The position numbers and the translations under genes were made by a program. Below, in pieces: positions 35,664 through 43,716 of a stretch of DNA of 64,000 bases. The notes under the pieces were generated by a model that was given only the letters and a program-made list of their open reading frames with translations, searched no databases and had not been told where the DNA came from. Location: positions 152,025-216,024 of the forward strand of contig CAVPWU010000004.1 in assembly GCA_963709665.1 (NCBI GenBank), read 5' to 3'. Positions within the stretch are counted from its first letter, which is position 1. Each line of letters starts with the position of its first letter. Source of the stretch: DASZIT01 sp963709665. GTDB lineage: Bacteria > Actinomycetota > Acidimicrobiia > Acidimicrobiales > RAAP-2.

Positions 35664-36754
35664 ACCGCCGACCCGTAGAGCTCGAGCTGGCGGTCGGCCA
35701 CCGCCTCCCAGGTGAAGCCGCCGGCCCGCTCCAGGCCGCGACGGCGGAGCTCGGCCCAGCGGCCCGGGACCTCCCGGAGGGAGGCGAGGGCGTCGTGGAG
35801 GGACCGGGGATCGCCCGGCTCGACCAGCAGGCCGGCGTCGCCCACCACCTCGGGGAGGGCGCCGGAGCGGCTGACCACCACCGGCACCCCGGTGGCCATG
35901 GCCTCCACCGCCACCCGGCAGAACTGCTCCTCCCACCCGGGGGTGGGGACCGACGGCACCGCCACCACGTCGAGGCTGCGGTAGCGGGCGGGGAGCGAGT
36001 CGTTGTCCACGAAGCCACCGAAGGTGACCCGGTCGTCGATGCCCAGCGCCCGGGCCTGCCCGGCCAGCGCCCCGGCCTCCGGGCCCCCGCCGATCAGGTC
36101 CACCGTCCACCCCGGCTCGTCGGCCACGGCGTCGAGCAGGACCCCCACCCCCTTGTGGGTCTCGAGCCGGCCCACGTAGCCGACCCGGAAGGGGCCGTCC
36201 CCGGTCAGCCCGGTCCGGTCGTCGGGGGCGAAGCGGGAGGTGTCCACCCCCAGGGGGATGAGGGTGGCCGGCGGCCGCAGCCCCTTGCCCTTCACGATGC
36301 GGCCGGCATCCTCGTTGCAGACCGAGACACCGGCCGCCCGGGCCAGCGACCACCGCTCGATCCACCGGAAGGGTGGGGGGTAGCGCTTGGGGATGTTCTG
36401 CGCCGAGTAGAGGACGAACGGGGCCCGGCACCGGCGGAGGGCGCGCAGGGCCAGGATCTCGGCGGTGGCCACGCTGCACGGCTCCTCGTGGATGTCGATC
36501 ACGTCCCACCCACCGGCTCCCAGCATGCGCCAGATGGGTCGGGGGTCGAAGGCGAAGAGGTTGGGGTGGTGCCCGAGGGTCCGGACCGGGTGGGCGAAGT
36601 CGTCGCCGTCGGCGGTGAAGGAGACCGTCGTGCCCCCCTCGTCCCACGCCGCCGAGGTCAGGGCGGTCACGTCGACCCCGCGCCGCCGGAGGGCTCGCTC
36701 GCGGGCCCGCCAGGCCGTCACGACACCGCTGTGCGTGATGCGAAGGACGCGCAT
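35660..36754 (-). CDS. Glycosyltransferase family 4 protein, first gene of the minus-strand run
   Basis: A 364-residue GT-B enzyme. The ATG at 36754 is preferred because GAGGAG lies just upstream; an in-frame ATG exists at 36856. The acceptor half has MRVLRITHSGVVTAWRARER and DVIDIHEEPCSVATAE. The donor half shows FRVGYVGRLETHKGVGVLLD, LIGGGPEAGAL and VPTPGWEEQFCRVAVEAMAT, with the E-x7-E nucleotide-sugar motif. The HEEPCS pattern is seen in enzymes of exopolysaccharide loci. Being closest to the divergent intergenic region, it is probably the promoter-proximal gene of the five-gene operon. Confidence 0.88.
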   Translation of the reverse strand: MRVLRITHSGVVTAWRARERALRRRGVDVTALTSAAWDEGGTTVSFTADGDDFAHPVRTLGHHPNLFAFDPRPIWRMLGAGGWDVIDIHEEPCSVATAEILALRALRRCRAPFVLYSAQNIPKRYPPPFRWIERWSLARAAGVSVCNEDAGRIVKGKGLRPPATLIPLGVDTSRFAPDDRTGLTGDGPFRVGYVGRLETHKGVGVLLDAVADEPGWTVDLIGGGPEAGALAGQARALGIDDRVTFGGFVDNDSLPARYRSLDVVAVPSVPTPGWEEQFCRVAVEAMATGVPVVVSRSGALPEVVGDAGLLVEPGDPRSLHDALASLREVPGRWAELRRRGLERAGGFTWEAVADRQLELYGSAV

Positions 36755-36907
36755 CGGGACTCCTCGACCGTGGTGGGGGGACGGCACGTCGGAGCCGCTC
36801 CGGACGACGAGCCGCACACCTGCCGAATGCCAGCGGGGACCGCGGAACGCTATCATCGCTCATCCCCAGCGTGGTCGTCGCCTTGGGGCGTGGGAGGTCA
36901 ACCGGCG
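36755..36907. promoter_or_regulatory. Divergent intergenic region between glycosyltransferase and aminoacyl-carrier operons
   Basis: The layout requires promoters for both operons in these 153 bases. TATCAT at 36851-36856 is a possible minus-10 box for the plus-strand operon, but no convincing minus-35 partner was found. Shared control of the two operons from this region is plausible. Confidence 0.4.
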
Positions 36908-37345
36908 GTGGCTGAACAGAGCAGGGAGAGGGTCCCGGTCGACGCCCGGGTGCGCGTCGGCACCGACGTCGAGTCGATCGACGAGGTGGCGGCGGCCGTG
37001 TGCCGGTTCGGCGACCGGTACGTGTCCCGGGTGTACACCGAGCACGAGGTGCGGTGCGCCGGTGGCGCCGGCCCCGGTGCCGCCCCCGGGCTCACCGCCC
37101 GGTTCGCCGCCAAGGAGGCCACCCTCAAGGTGCTGCGCCCCGACCGCCACCGGGTGCCCACCTGGCGCTCCATCGAGGTCCTGCGCCACGACGACGGGTG
37201 GTGCGAGATGCGCCTGACCGGCGAGGCCGCCGAGCTGGCCCGCGAGGCCGGTCTGGGCGAGCTGGCGGTCAGCCTCAGCCACGGCGCCGGGGTGGGGATG
37301 GCCACGGTGGTCGGCCTCTGCGCCGCCGGGGGGGCCGGATCGTGA
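36908..37345 (+). CDS. 4'-phosphopantetheinyl transferase, AcpS type
   Basis: A 145-residue protein starting at GTG with GGGAGG upstream. It carries the AcpS motifs VRVGTDVESIDEV (first metal Asp), LTARFAAKEATLKVL (metal Glu and CoA-binding Lys) and LAVSLSHGAGVGMATVV. It transfers the phosphopantetheine arm from CoA to a serine of a carrier protein. The carrier protein gene follows immediately with a GTGA overlap, so a dedicated pair is likely and this is probably not the housekeeping fatty-acid AcpS. The length is close to that of AcpS, with an N-terminal extension of about 15 residues. Confidence 0.9.
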   Translation: MAEQSRERVPVDARVRVGTDVESIDEVAAAVCRFGDRYVSRVYTEHEVRCAGGAGPGAAPGLTARFAAKEATLKVLRPDRHRVPTWRSIEVLRHDDGWCEMRLTGEAAELAREAGLGELAVSLSHGAGVGMATVVGLCAAGGAGS

Positions 37346-37605
37346 GCTCCACCGAGGAGGGGATCCGCTCGGTGCTCGCCGAGCACGCCCGCCTGCCGGT
37401 GGACGTGGCCACCCTCGGGGTGGAGGACGACCTCTACCAGGCCGGGATGACCTCCCACGCCAGCGTCAACGTCATGCTGGCCCTCGAGGACCTGTTCGAC
37501 ATCGAGTTCCCCGACGCCAAGCTCCGGAAGAAGACCTTCGAGTCGATCGCCGCCATTCAGGAGGTGCTCGACGAGCTGGGCGCCTCAGCCCCGGCCGACG
37601 GGTAG
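37342..37605 (+). CDS. Acyl/aminoacyl carrier protein
   Basis: An 87-residue four-helix carrier protein. The phosphopantetheine site is Ser38 in YQAGMTSHASVNVMLALED, where ordinary acyl carrier proteins have G-x-D-S-L; the Asp-Ser-Leu is replaced by Thr-Ser-His. That variant is seen in carrier proteins loaded by aminoacyl-tRNA-synthetase-like ligases in Bradyrhizobium and others. DIEFPDAKLRKKTFESIAAI is the third helix. It overlaps the transferase gene and is followed five bases later by the dehydrogenase. Function as the amino-acid carrier for the ligase at 38765 is a strong inference from order and motif. Confidence 0.9.
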   Translation: MSSTEEGIRSVLAEHARLPVDVATLGVEDDLYQAGMTSHASVNVMLALEDLFDIEFPDAKLRKKTFESIAAIQEVLDELGASAPADG

Positions 37606-37610
37606 GGGCG

Positions 37611-38768
37611 ATGCCCGAGCCGACCCGGTCGGACCTCGTCGAGCGGGTGGGGGCCATCGCCCGCGACGTGGCGGCGGCCGCCGCCGACGACGTGGACGCC
37701 GCCGCCCGCTTCCCCATCGAGACCTTCGACGCCCTCCGCGCCGCCGGCCTCCTGTCGGTGCTGCTCCCCGAGTCGCTCGGCGGGGAGGGCGCCACCCTGG
37801 CCGACGTGGCCCCGGCCGTCACCGAGCTGGGCCGGGCCTGCGCCTCCAGCGGCATGGTCTACGCCATGCACCTCATCCAGCTGGCCTGCCTCACCCGGCA
37901 CGCCAGCTCGCCCGCCCTGGCCACCTTCGCCCGCCGGGTGGCCGACGAGCAGCTGCTGCTGGCCTCGGCCACCACCGAGGCGGGGGTGGGCGGGGACGTC
38001 CGCACCAGCCTGTGCGCCGTGACCACCGAGGACGACCGCTACCGGCTGGAGAAGCAGGCCTCGGTCATCTCCTACGGGGAGCAGGCCGACGCCGTGTTCA
38101 CCACCGCCCGGCGGACGCCGGACAGTCCGGCCAGCGACCAGGTCCTGGTGGTGTGCACCGACCCCGGCCTCTCCCTGGAGGCCAACGGCGACTGGGACAC
38201 CCTGGGCTTCCGGGGCACCTGCAGCCTGGGCTTCCTCCTGGTCTCCACCGGCGATGCGGAGCTGGTCTTCGAGGCCCCCTACAGCGACATCTCCAGCCAC
38301 ACCATGCTCCCCACCTCCCACCTGCTGTGGACCTCGGTGTGGCTGGGCATCGCCACCGAGGCCACCGACCGGGCCCGGCGCTTCGTCCAGGCGGCCGCCC
38401 GCAAGACCCCGGGGGTGACCCCGCCCAGCGCCCTCCGCCTGGCCGAGCTGGTGGCGGTGCTCCAGCAGCTCACCGAGCTGGTCGGCGGGGGCCTCCGCCG
38501 GTACGGGGAGATCGCCGACGACCCCGACGCCACGTCGTCGATGGGGTTCGCGGTGGCCATGAACACCCTGAAGGTCACCGCCGCCCTGCTGGTGGTGGAG
38601 ATCGTGGGCAAGGCGCTGCTCATCTGCGGCATCGCCGGCTACCGCCAGGGGTCGCCCTTCTCGATGGGCCGGCTGCTGCGCGACGCCTACGGCGCCGCCG
38701 TCATGGTCAACAACGACCGGATCAACGCCAACAGCGCCCAGCTCCTCCTCATCCAACGGGAGCTGTGA
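37611..38768 (+). CDS. Acyl-CoA dehydrogenase-like flavoprotein
   Basis: A 385-residue protein with the ACAD layout: helical N-terminus (DALRAAGLLSVLLPESLGGE), a central beta domain (LLLASATTEAGVGGDVRTSL, then YRLEKQASVISYGEQADAVF) and a C-terminal four-helix bundle (DATSSMGFAVAMNTLKVTAA and ICGIAGYRQGSPFSMGRLLR). ACADs use FAD to oxidise the alpha-beta bond of a thioester. In this cluster the substrate could be an aminoacyl group on the carrier protein rather than an acyl-CoA. The usual catalytic Glu cannot be assigned with confidence. Homologues sit beside aminoacyl:[carrier protein] ligases in other bacteria. It shares a GTGA overlap with the ligase gene. Confidence 0.85.
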   Translation: MPEPTRSDLVERVGAIARDVAAAAADDVDAAARFPIETFDALRAAGLLSVLLPESLGGEGATLADVAPAVTELGRACASSGMVYAMHLIQLACLTRHASSPALATFARRVADEQLLLASATTEAGVGGDVRTSLCAVTTEDDRYRLEKQASVISYGEQADAVFTTARRTPDSPASDQVLVVCTDPGLSLEANGDWDTLGFRGTCSLGFLLVSTGDAELVFEAPYSDISSHTMLPTSHLLWTSVWLGIATEATDRARRFVQAAARKTPGVTPPSALRLAELVAVLQQLTELVGGGLRRYGEIADDPDATSSMGFAVAMNTLKVTAALLVVEIVGKALLICGIAGYRQGSPFSMGRLLRDAYGAAVMVNNDRINANSAQLLLIQREL

Positions 38769-39664
38769 CGGTGGCCACCTTCCGGGACGACCTGCTCGAG
38801 GCGGGGCTGCTCTTCGACTCCGGGGTCGACGGCCTCTACTACCGGTCGGAGACGTTCGAGTCGATCGCCCTCGGCGTCGAGGGGCGGGTCCGGGCGGCCG
38901 GCGCCGACCTCGACGCCCAGGTGGTGTACCCGGCCCCCTTCCTCCCCCGCACGGTGTTCGAGGAGTCCGGCTACCTCCGGTCGTTCCCCGACCTCATCGG
39001 CTCCATCCACTCGTTCACCGGCGGCGACGCCGACCACGCCCGGCTGCTGCAGCTGGCGGAGGCGGGGGAGGAGTGGTCGTCGGTGCTCACCCCCACCGAG
39101 GTGGTGATGGTCTCCGCCGCCTGCCACCCCATCTACCCGCTGTGCAGCGGCCGGCTGGGACCCGAGGGCCGGCGGTTCGAGGTGTTCGGCCAGGTGTTCC
39201 GGCACGAGCCCAGCCTCGACCCCGCCCGGATGCAGTCCTTCCGGCAGCACGAGTTCGTCTACGTCGGCGACCCCGACGAGGCGGTCGCCCACCGCGACCT
39301 CTGGTTGGAGCGCGGCCTGGCCGTCCTGGCCGGCCTGGGGCTCGACGTCGAGGTGGTGGTGGCCAACGACCCGTTCTTCGGCCGGGCCGGGCGGATCCTG
39401 GCCGCCAACCAGCGGGACACCGAGCTGAAGTACGAGTTCGTGACCGAGGTCGCCTCCTCCGACCACCCCACCGCCATCGCCTCCACCAACTGCCACCTCG
39501 ACCACTTCGGCGAGCCGTTCGGCATCGAGACGTCCGGGGGGGCGGTGGCCCACTCCTCGTGCGTGGGCTTCGGCCTCGAGCGCGTCACCCTGGCGCTCCT
39601 GCGCACCCACGGCACCGACCCGGCCGGGTGGCCGTCGGCCGTCCGTGACGCCCTGTGGCCATGA
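38765..39664 (+). CDS. Amino acid:[carrier protein] ligase, class II aminoacyl-tRNA-synthetase-like
   Basis: A 299-residue protein that corresponds to a catalytic core of atypical seryl-tRNA synthetase without the tRNA-binding arm. Motif 2 is in FEVFGQVFRHEPSLDPARMQ with SFRQHEFVYVG, and motif 3 in SSCVGFGLERVTLALLRTHG. Cysteines in VSAACHPIYPLCSG and ASTNCHLDHFG with an intervening Glu match the zinc site that binds the amino group. Proteins of this type (described in Bradyrhizobium and Agrobacterium) activate glycine or alanine with ATP and load it on a phosphopantetheine arm rather than on tRNA. The order carrier-dehydrogenase-ligase-DUF1839 supports this. Which amino acid is used is unknown. 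Confidence 0.9.
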   Translation: MTVATFRDDLLEAGLLFDSGVDGLYYRSETFESIALGVEGRVRAAGADLDAQVVYPAPFLPRTVFEESGYLRSFPDLIGSIHSFTGGDADHARLLQLAEAGEEWSSVLTPTEVVMVSAACHPIYPLCSGRLGPEGRRFEVFGQVFRHEPSLDPARMQSFRQHEFVYVGDPDEAVAHRDLWLERGLAVLAGLGLDVEVVVANDPFFGRAGRILAANQRDTELKYEFVTEVASSDHPTAIASTNCHLDHFGEPFGIETSGGAVAHSSCVGFGLERVTLALLRTHGTDPAGWPSAVRDALWP

Positions 39665-40638
39665 CCCGCTCGGTCCTGGACCTCGACCCCGGGACCTACC
39701 GCCGGCACCCGCTCCACCTCACCGAGCGGATCTGGACGGAGACCAACTGCTACGTCGACGTGTGGGTCGAGCTCCTCCACGCCCTGGGCCTCGACCCGGT
39801 GGCGGCCGGCGCCTTCGCCCTCGACAGCGACTTCGACGGCAGCCAGTGGACGTTCTTCAAGTACCCCCCCGAGGACCTCCGGGCCGTGTACGGGATCGAG
39901 GTGGCCGAGCTGAACGTCTGGCGCCCGGTCCTCGACCACGTCGAGGAGCACCTGGCCCGGGGGAGGCTCCTCACCGTGGAGGCCGACTCGTGGTTCCTCC
40001 CCGACACCCAGGGCGTCTCCTACCGCCTCAACCACCAGAAGTCGACCATCATCCCCCAGCGGCTGGACCGGGACGGCCGGCGACTCGACTACTTCCACAA
40101 CGCCGGCTACTTCCACCTGGAGGGCGACGACTTCGACGGGGTCTTCCGTCGGGGGGCGCACGCCGGGACCGGTGACCTCGACCCCTACGTGGAGGTCATC
40201 AACTTCGACCGCCTGCGGGTGGAGCCGGCGGAGCGCCTGACCGGGCTGGCCGTGGCCGGCCTCCGCGACCACCTGGCCCGCCGCCCCGCCACCAACCCGA
40301 TGCCCCGGTTCCGGGCCGGCCTCGACGAGTACCTGCCCACCCTGGCCGGGGGCGGGGCCCACGAGTTCCACCTCTACGCCTTCGGGACCTGCCGCCAGTG
40401 CGGGGCGGCCGCCGAGTTCGCCGCCACCTTCGTGGACTGGCTGGGGGACCGGGACGGTGGCGGGCTCGGACCGGTGGCGGCGGCCATGCGCCGGATCGCC
40501 GAGCAGGTGAAGGCGTTGGAGTTCCTGCTGGCCCGCCTCCTCCGGGGCCGGACGGTGGACCTCGACGGTCCGTTCGCCAGCCTGGCCGAGGACTGGGAGT
40601 CGGCGATGTCGGCCCTGGTGGCCCGCTATGGCGGCTGA
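39661..40638 (+). CDS. DUF1839 family protein, candidate aminoacyl transferase
   Basis: A 325-residue protein starting with ATG in an ATGA overlap with the ligase gene. The family signature is present: VLDLDPGTYRRHPLH, ETNCYVDVWVELLHALGLDP, DFDGSQWTFFKYPPEDL and HNAGYFHLEGDDFDGVF. Cys30 at the start of a helix, His125 in SYRLNHQKSTI and the His146-Asn147 pair form a Cys-His-Asn pattern like papain/C39-fold acyltransferases such as BtrH, which move an aminoacyl group from a carrier protein to an acceptor. DUF1839 genes are known to travel with aminoacyl carrier-protein ligases. The C-terminal ~130 residues are helical. Transferase function is my inference; no reaction is established for the family as far as I know. 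Confidence 0.85.
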   Translation: MTRSVLDLDPGTYRRHPLHLTERIWTETNCYVDVWVELLHALGLDPVAAGAFALDSDFDGSQWTFFKYPPEDLRAVYGIEVAELNVWRPVLDHVEEHLARGRLLTVEADSWFLPDTQGVSYRLNHQKSTIIPQRLDRDGRRLDYFHNAGYFHLEGDDFDGVFRRGAHAGTGDLDPYVEVINFDRLRVEPAERLTGLAVAGLRDHLARRPATNPMPRFRAGLDEYLPTLAGGGAHEFHLYAFGTCRQCGAAAEFAATFVDWLGDRDGGGLGPVAAAMRRIAEQVKALEFLLARLLRGRTVDLDGPFASLAEDWESAMSALVARYGG

Positions 40639-43099
40639 CCTGCTGACCGGGGTCCCCTGGCGCTGCACCGCCACCGACCCCGGCGCCGTCGGGGAGCCGG
40701 CCGCGCTCGACGCCCCGTCCCGCACCTGGTGGGACGCCACCGTGCCCGGCACCGCCGCCGCCGCCCTCCGGGCGGCCGGGGACCCGTCGGTGGAGTGGCG
40801 GGACTTCGACGGCGAGGACTGGTGGTTCACCGGCGCCTTCCCCCACCCGGGCGGCGAGGGCCCCTGGCGCCTCCACCTCGACGGCCTGGCCACGGTGGCC
40901 GACGTGTGGTGCAACGGGGAGCACCTCCTCCACAGCGAGAACATGTTCGTGGGCCACGTGGTGGAGCTCGCCCACCTCGGGCCGGACAACGTGATCGCCA
41001 TCCGGTGCGCGGCGCTGGCCCCGCTCCTGAACGTCAAGCGGCCCCGCCCCCGGTGGAAGTGCCCCCGCATCCTCGACCAGGGGCTGCGCTGGTACCGGAC
41101 CACCCTGCTCGGCCGGATGACCGGCTGGGTGCCCAGTCCGGCCCCGGTGGGCCCGTGGCGGCCGGTCCGCCTCGAGGCGGTCGAGGCGGTCGAGCTCACC
41201 ACCCGTCGGATCGACGCCCGGTGCGAGGGGGAGGGCGGGACGGTGACCGTATCCCTGGGGGTGCGCGCCGAGACCCCACCCCGCACCGCCACCCTCCGGG
41301 TGGGCGACGCCCGGGCCGAGCTGGACGTCCTCCCCGAGGGGGAGGGGTGGCGGGTGTCGGGGGCCCTCCGGCTCCCCGCCGTGGAGCGGTGGTGGCCCCA
41401 CACCCACGGCACGCCGACCCTCTACCCGGTGGCGGTCGAGCTCGACGGTGTGAGCCGGGAGCTGGGGGCGGTGGGCTTCCGGACGGTGGCGGTCGACCGG
41501 TCGGGGGACGGGTTCACCGTGGTGGTCAACGACGTGCCGATCTACTGCCGGGGCGCCTGCTGGATCCCCCTCGACCCGGTGTCCCTGAACGCCTCCGAGG
41601 CCCGCCTGGACCTGGCCGTCGGGCAGGTGGTCGCCGCCCACCTCAACATGATCCGCATCGTGGGCGAGACGGTGCCCGAGGTGGACGGTCTCTACGACCG
41701 GTGCGACCGGGCCGGCGTGCTGGTGTGGCACGACTGCATGCTGGCCTTCTTCGACCCGCCGGAGGACGAGGCGTTCGACCGGTCCTTCGAGCTCGAGGTG
41801 ACCCAGCTGTTCGGGCGCCTCCACGCCCATCCCTGCCTGGCGGTGGTGAGCGGGGGCAGCGACATCGTGGAGCAGGCCCAGCTGATGGGGGTCCCCCGCC
41901 AGCGCTGGTCGGTCCGGCTGATCGAGGAGGTGGTGCCCGCCCTGGCCGAGCGGCTGCTGCCCGGCACCCCGTGGGTGACCAACAGCCCGATCGGCGGCAC
42001 CATGGCCACCGAGCCCGGCACCGGGATCGCCCACTACTACGGGGTGGGCGCCTACTTCCGCCCGCTGAGCGACGTGCGGCGGACCGGGGTGCGCTTCGCC
42101 GCCGAGTGCCTGTCGTACGCCACCCCGCCCGAGCCGCAGACGGTGGACGAGGCGTTCGGCGGCCCAGGGCCGGCCGGCCATGACTGGCGGTGGAAGCGGG
42201 CGGTCCACCGCGACGCCGGGATGTCCTGGGACCAGGAGGACGCCCGGGACCACTACGCCGGGGAGGTCTTCGGGACGCCGCCCTTCGCGCTCCGTCACTA
42301 CGACCCGGCCACCGCCCTGGACGTCGGACGGGCCACCGTGGCCCACCTGTTCGCCGAGATCCTCGCCGAGTGGCGTCGACCCGCCAGCCCCTGCATGGGC
42401 AGCCTGGTCTTCGACCTCCATGACATCCGGCCCGGCCCCGGGCTCGGCATCATCGACGCCGCCGACCGGCCCAAGGCGCCGTGGTACGTGCTGCGTCGGC
42501 TGATGGCCCCCACCGCGGTGTTCTTCACCGACGAGGGGTTGAACGGCCTCGACCTCCACGTCCTCCACGACGGGGCCGACGAGCTGACCGGCAGCGTCCG
42601 CGTCGACCTCTTCGGCGCGCAGGGGCAGCTCCTCGAGACGGCGACCTCGCCGGTCCGGGTGGCCGGGCGGGGCGGGCGGACCCTGCAGGTCGGCTCGCTC
42701 TTCGACGGGTTCCGCGACATCAGCTACGCCCACCGGTTCGGGCGGCCGCCCCACGACGTGATCGCCGCCACCCTCCTCGACGCCGAGGGGCGCCCGCTGG
42801 GCGAGGCGGTCCACCTGCCGGCCGGCCCGGCCCGCCGGACCGCCGACGACCTGGGCCTGGCCGGCCAGGTGACGACGGACGGGGACGGCGGCTGGCGGCT
42901 GTCGGTGTCCACCGACCGGTTCGCCCAGTGGGTGGCGCCCGACCTGGCCGGGTTCGTGGCCGAGGACTCGTGGTTCCACCTGCTGCCCGGAGCCTCCCGC
43001 GGCCTGGCCCTCCGGTCGGAGGGGACCCACGAGGTGCCGCGGGGCGAGCTCCGGGCCCGGAACGCCCCGGAGCCGGTCCGGGTCACGGTGGTCCGATGA
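40628..43099 (+). CDS. Glycoside hydrolase family 2, beta-mannosidase-like
   Basis: An 823-residue protein overlapping DUF1839 by 11 bases. An N-terminal jelly-roll sugar-binding domain (WRLHLDGLATVADVWCNGEH) and Ig-like domains lead to a TIM barrel at residues ~310-590: VNDVPIYCRGACWIPLDPV and HLNMIRIVGETV. The acid/base region reads VVSGGSDIVEQAQ, where canonical beta-mannosidases have a WNGNNE-type Glu; the Asp/Glu assignment is uncertain. The nucleophile candidate is Glu in FAAECLSYATPP. No signal peptide is present, so a cytosolic glycoside is expected. The link to an aminoacyl-carrier cluster is striking: the enzyme might trim or recycle the glycoside that receives the amino acid, or act as a transglycosidase. 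Confidence 0.85.
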   Translation: MAADLLTGVPWRCTATDPGAVGEPAALDAPSRTWWDATVPGTAAAALRAAGDPSVEWRDFDGEDWWFTGAFPHPGGEGPWRLHLDGLATVADVWCNGEHLLHSENMFVGHVVELAHLGPDNVIAIRCAALAPLLNVKRPRPRWKCPRILDQGLRWYRTTLLGRMTGWVPSPAPVGPWRPVRLEAVEAVELTTRRIDARCEGEGGTVTVSLGVRAETPPRTATLRVGDARAELDVLPEGEGWRVSGALRLPAVERWWPHTHGTPTLYPVAVELDGVSRELGAVGFRTVAVDRSGDGFTVVVNDVPIYCRGACWIPLDPVSLNASEARLDLAVGQVVAAHLNMIRIVGETVPEVDGLYDRCDRAGVLVWHDCMLAFFDPPEDEAFDRSFELEVTQLFGRLHAHPCLAVVSGGSDIVEQAQLMGVPRQRWSVRLIEEVVPALAERLLPGTPWVTNSPIGGTMATEPGTGIAHYYGVGAYFRPLSDVRRTGVRFAAECLSYATPPEPQTVDEAFGGPGPAGHDWRWKRAVHRDAGMSWDQEDARDHYAGEVFGTPPFALRHYDPATALDVGRATVAHLFAEILAEWRRPASPCMGSLVFDLHDIRPGPGLGIIDAADRPKAPWYVLRRLMAPTAVFFTDEGLNGLDLHVLHDGADELTGSVRVDLFGAQGQLLETATSPVRVAGRGGRTLQVGSLFDGFRDISYAHRFGRPPHDVIAATLLDAEGRPLGEAVHLPAGPARRTADDLGLAGQVTTDGDGGWRLSVSTDRFAQWVAPDLAGFVAEDSWFHLLPGASRGLALRSEGTHEVPRGELRARNAPEPVRVTVVR

Positions 43100-43716
43100 A
43101 CCGGGTGGGACGCAAGGACGGGCCGGTCCGGGTCCTGGTCCTCTGCACCGCCAACCAGTGCCGCTCCCCGGTGGGCGCCGCCCTGCTGCGGCGCCGGTTC
43201 GCCGCCGACGGGTCCAGCGCCAAGGTGCTGTCGGCGGGCGTGTTCGGCAACGGGTTGCCGGTGCCCTCCACCGGCCAGTCGGTGCTGGCCGCCCGCGGGA
43301 TCGACCTCACCCGCCACCGGAGCGCCCCGATGACCCAGCTGCTGGTGGCCGGGGCGGACCTGGTGGTGGGGATGGAGCGCTCGAACATCCGGGAGGCGGT
43401 GGCCCTGGTGCCGGAGGCCTGGCCGCGGGCCTTCACCTTCCGGGACCTGATCCGTCGGGGCGACCTCTTCGGCCCACGCTTCCCCGGTGAGCCCCTGGAG
43501 GGGTACCTCGAGACGGTGGGCACCGGTCGACGGCGGGACGCCCTCCTCGGGTCGTCCCCCGACGACGACGTCACCGACCCCATGGGCCGGGACGCCACCG
43601 TGTGGGCGCGGGTGGTGGACGATCTCGAGTGGCTGACCTCCCGGTTGGTGGCGCTGCTCGCCCTCCCCTCCGGAGCCCGGGAGCTCCGCCGGGTGGGGGC
43701 GGGGGGCGGCGGATGA
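43096..43716 (+). CDS. Low-molecular-weight protein tyrosine phosphatase
   Basis: A 206-residue protein starting in an ATGA overlap with the GH2 gene. The phosphate-binding loop is VLCTANQCRSP: Cys17, five residues, Arg23. A general-acid Asp is expected in the DDDVTDPMGRDA segment (about residue 157). It is about 50 residues longer than minimal enzymes, with an insertion around RRGDLFGPRFPGEPLEGYLE. In capsule systems such a phosphatase (Wzb) removes phosphate from the Wzc-like tyrosine kinase; a candidate partner is encoded at 30384. A role in exopolysaccharide control is therefore likely. Confidence 0.88.
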   Translation: MNRVGRKDGPVRVLVLCTANQCRSPVGAALLRRRFAADGSSAKVLSAGVFGNGLPVPSTGQSVLAARGIDLTRHRSAPMTQLLVAGADLVVGMERSNIREAVALVPEAWPRAFTFRDLIRRGDLFGPRFPGEPLEGYLETVGTGRRRDALLGSSPDDDVTDPMGRDATVWARVVDDLEWLTSRLVALLALPSGARELRRVGAGGGG

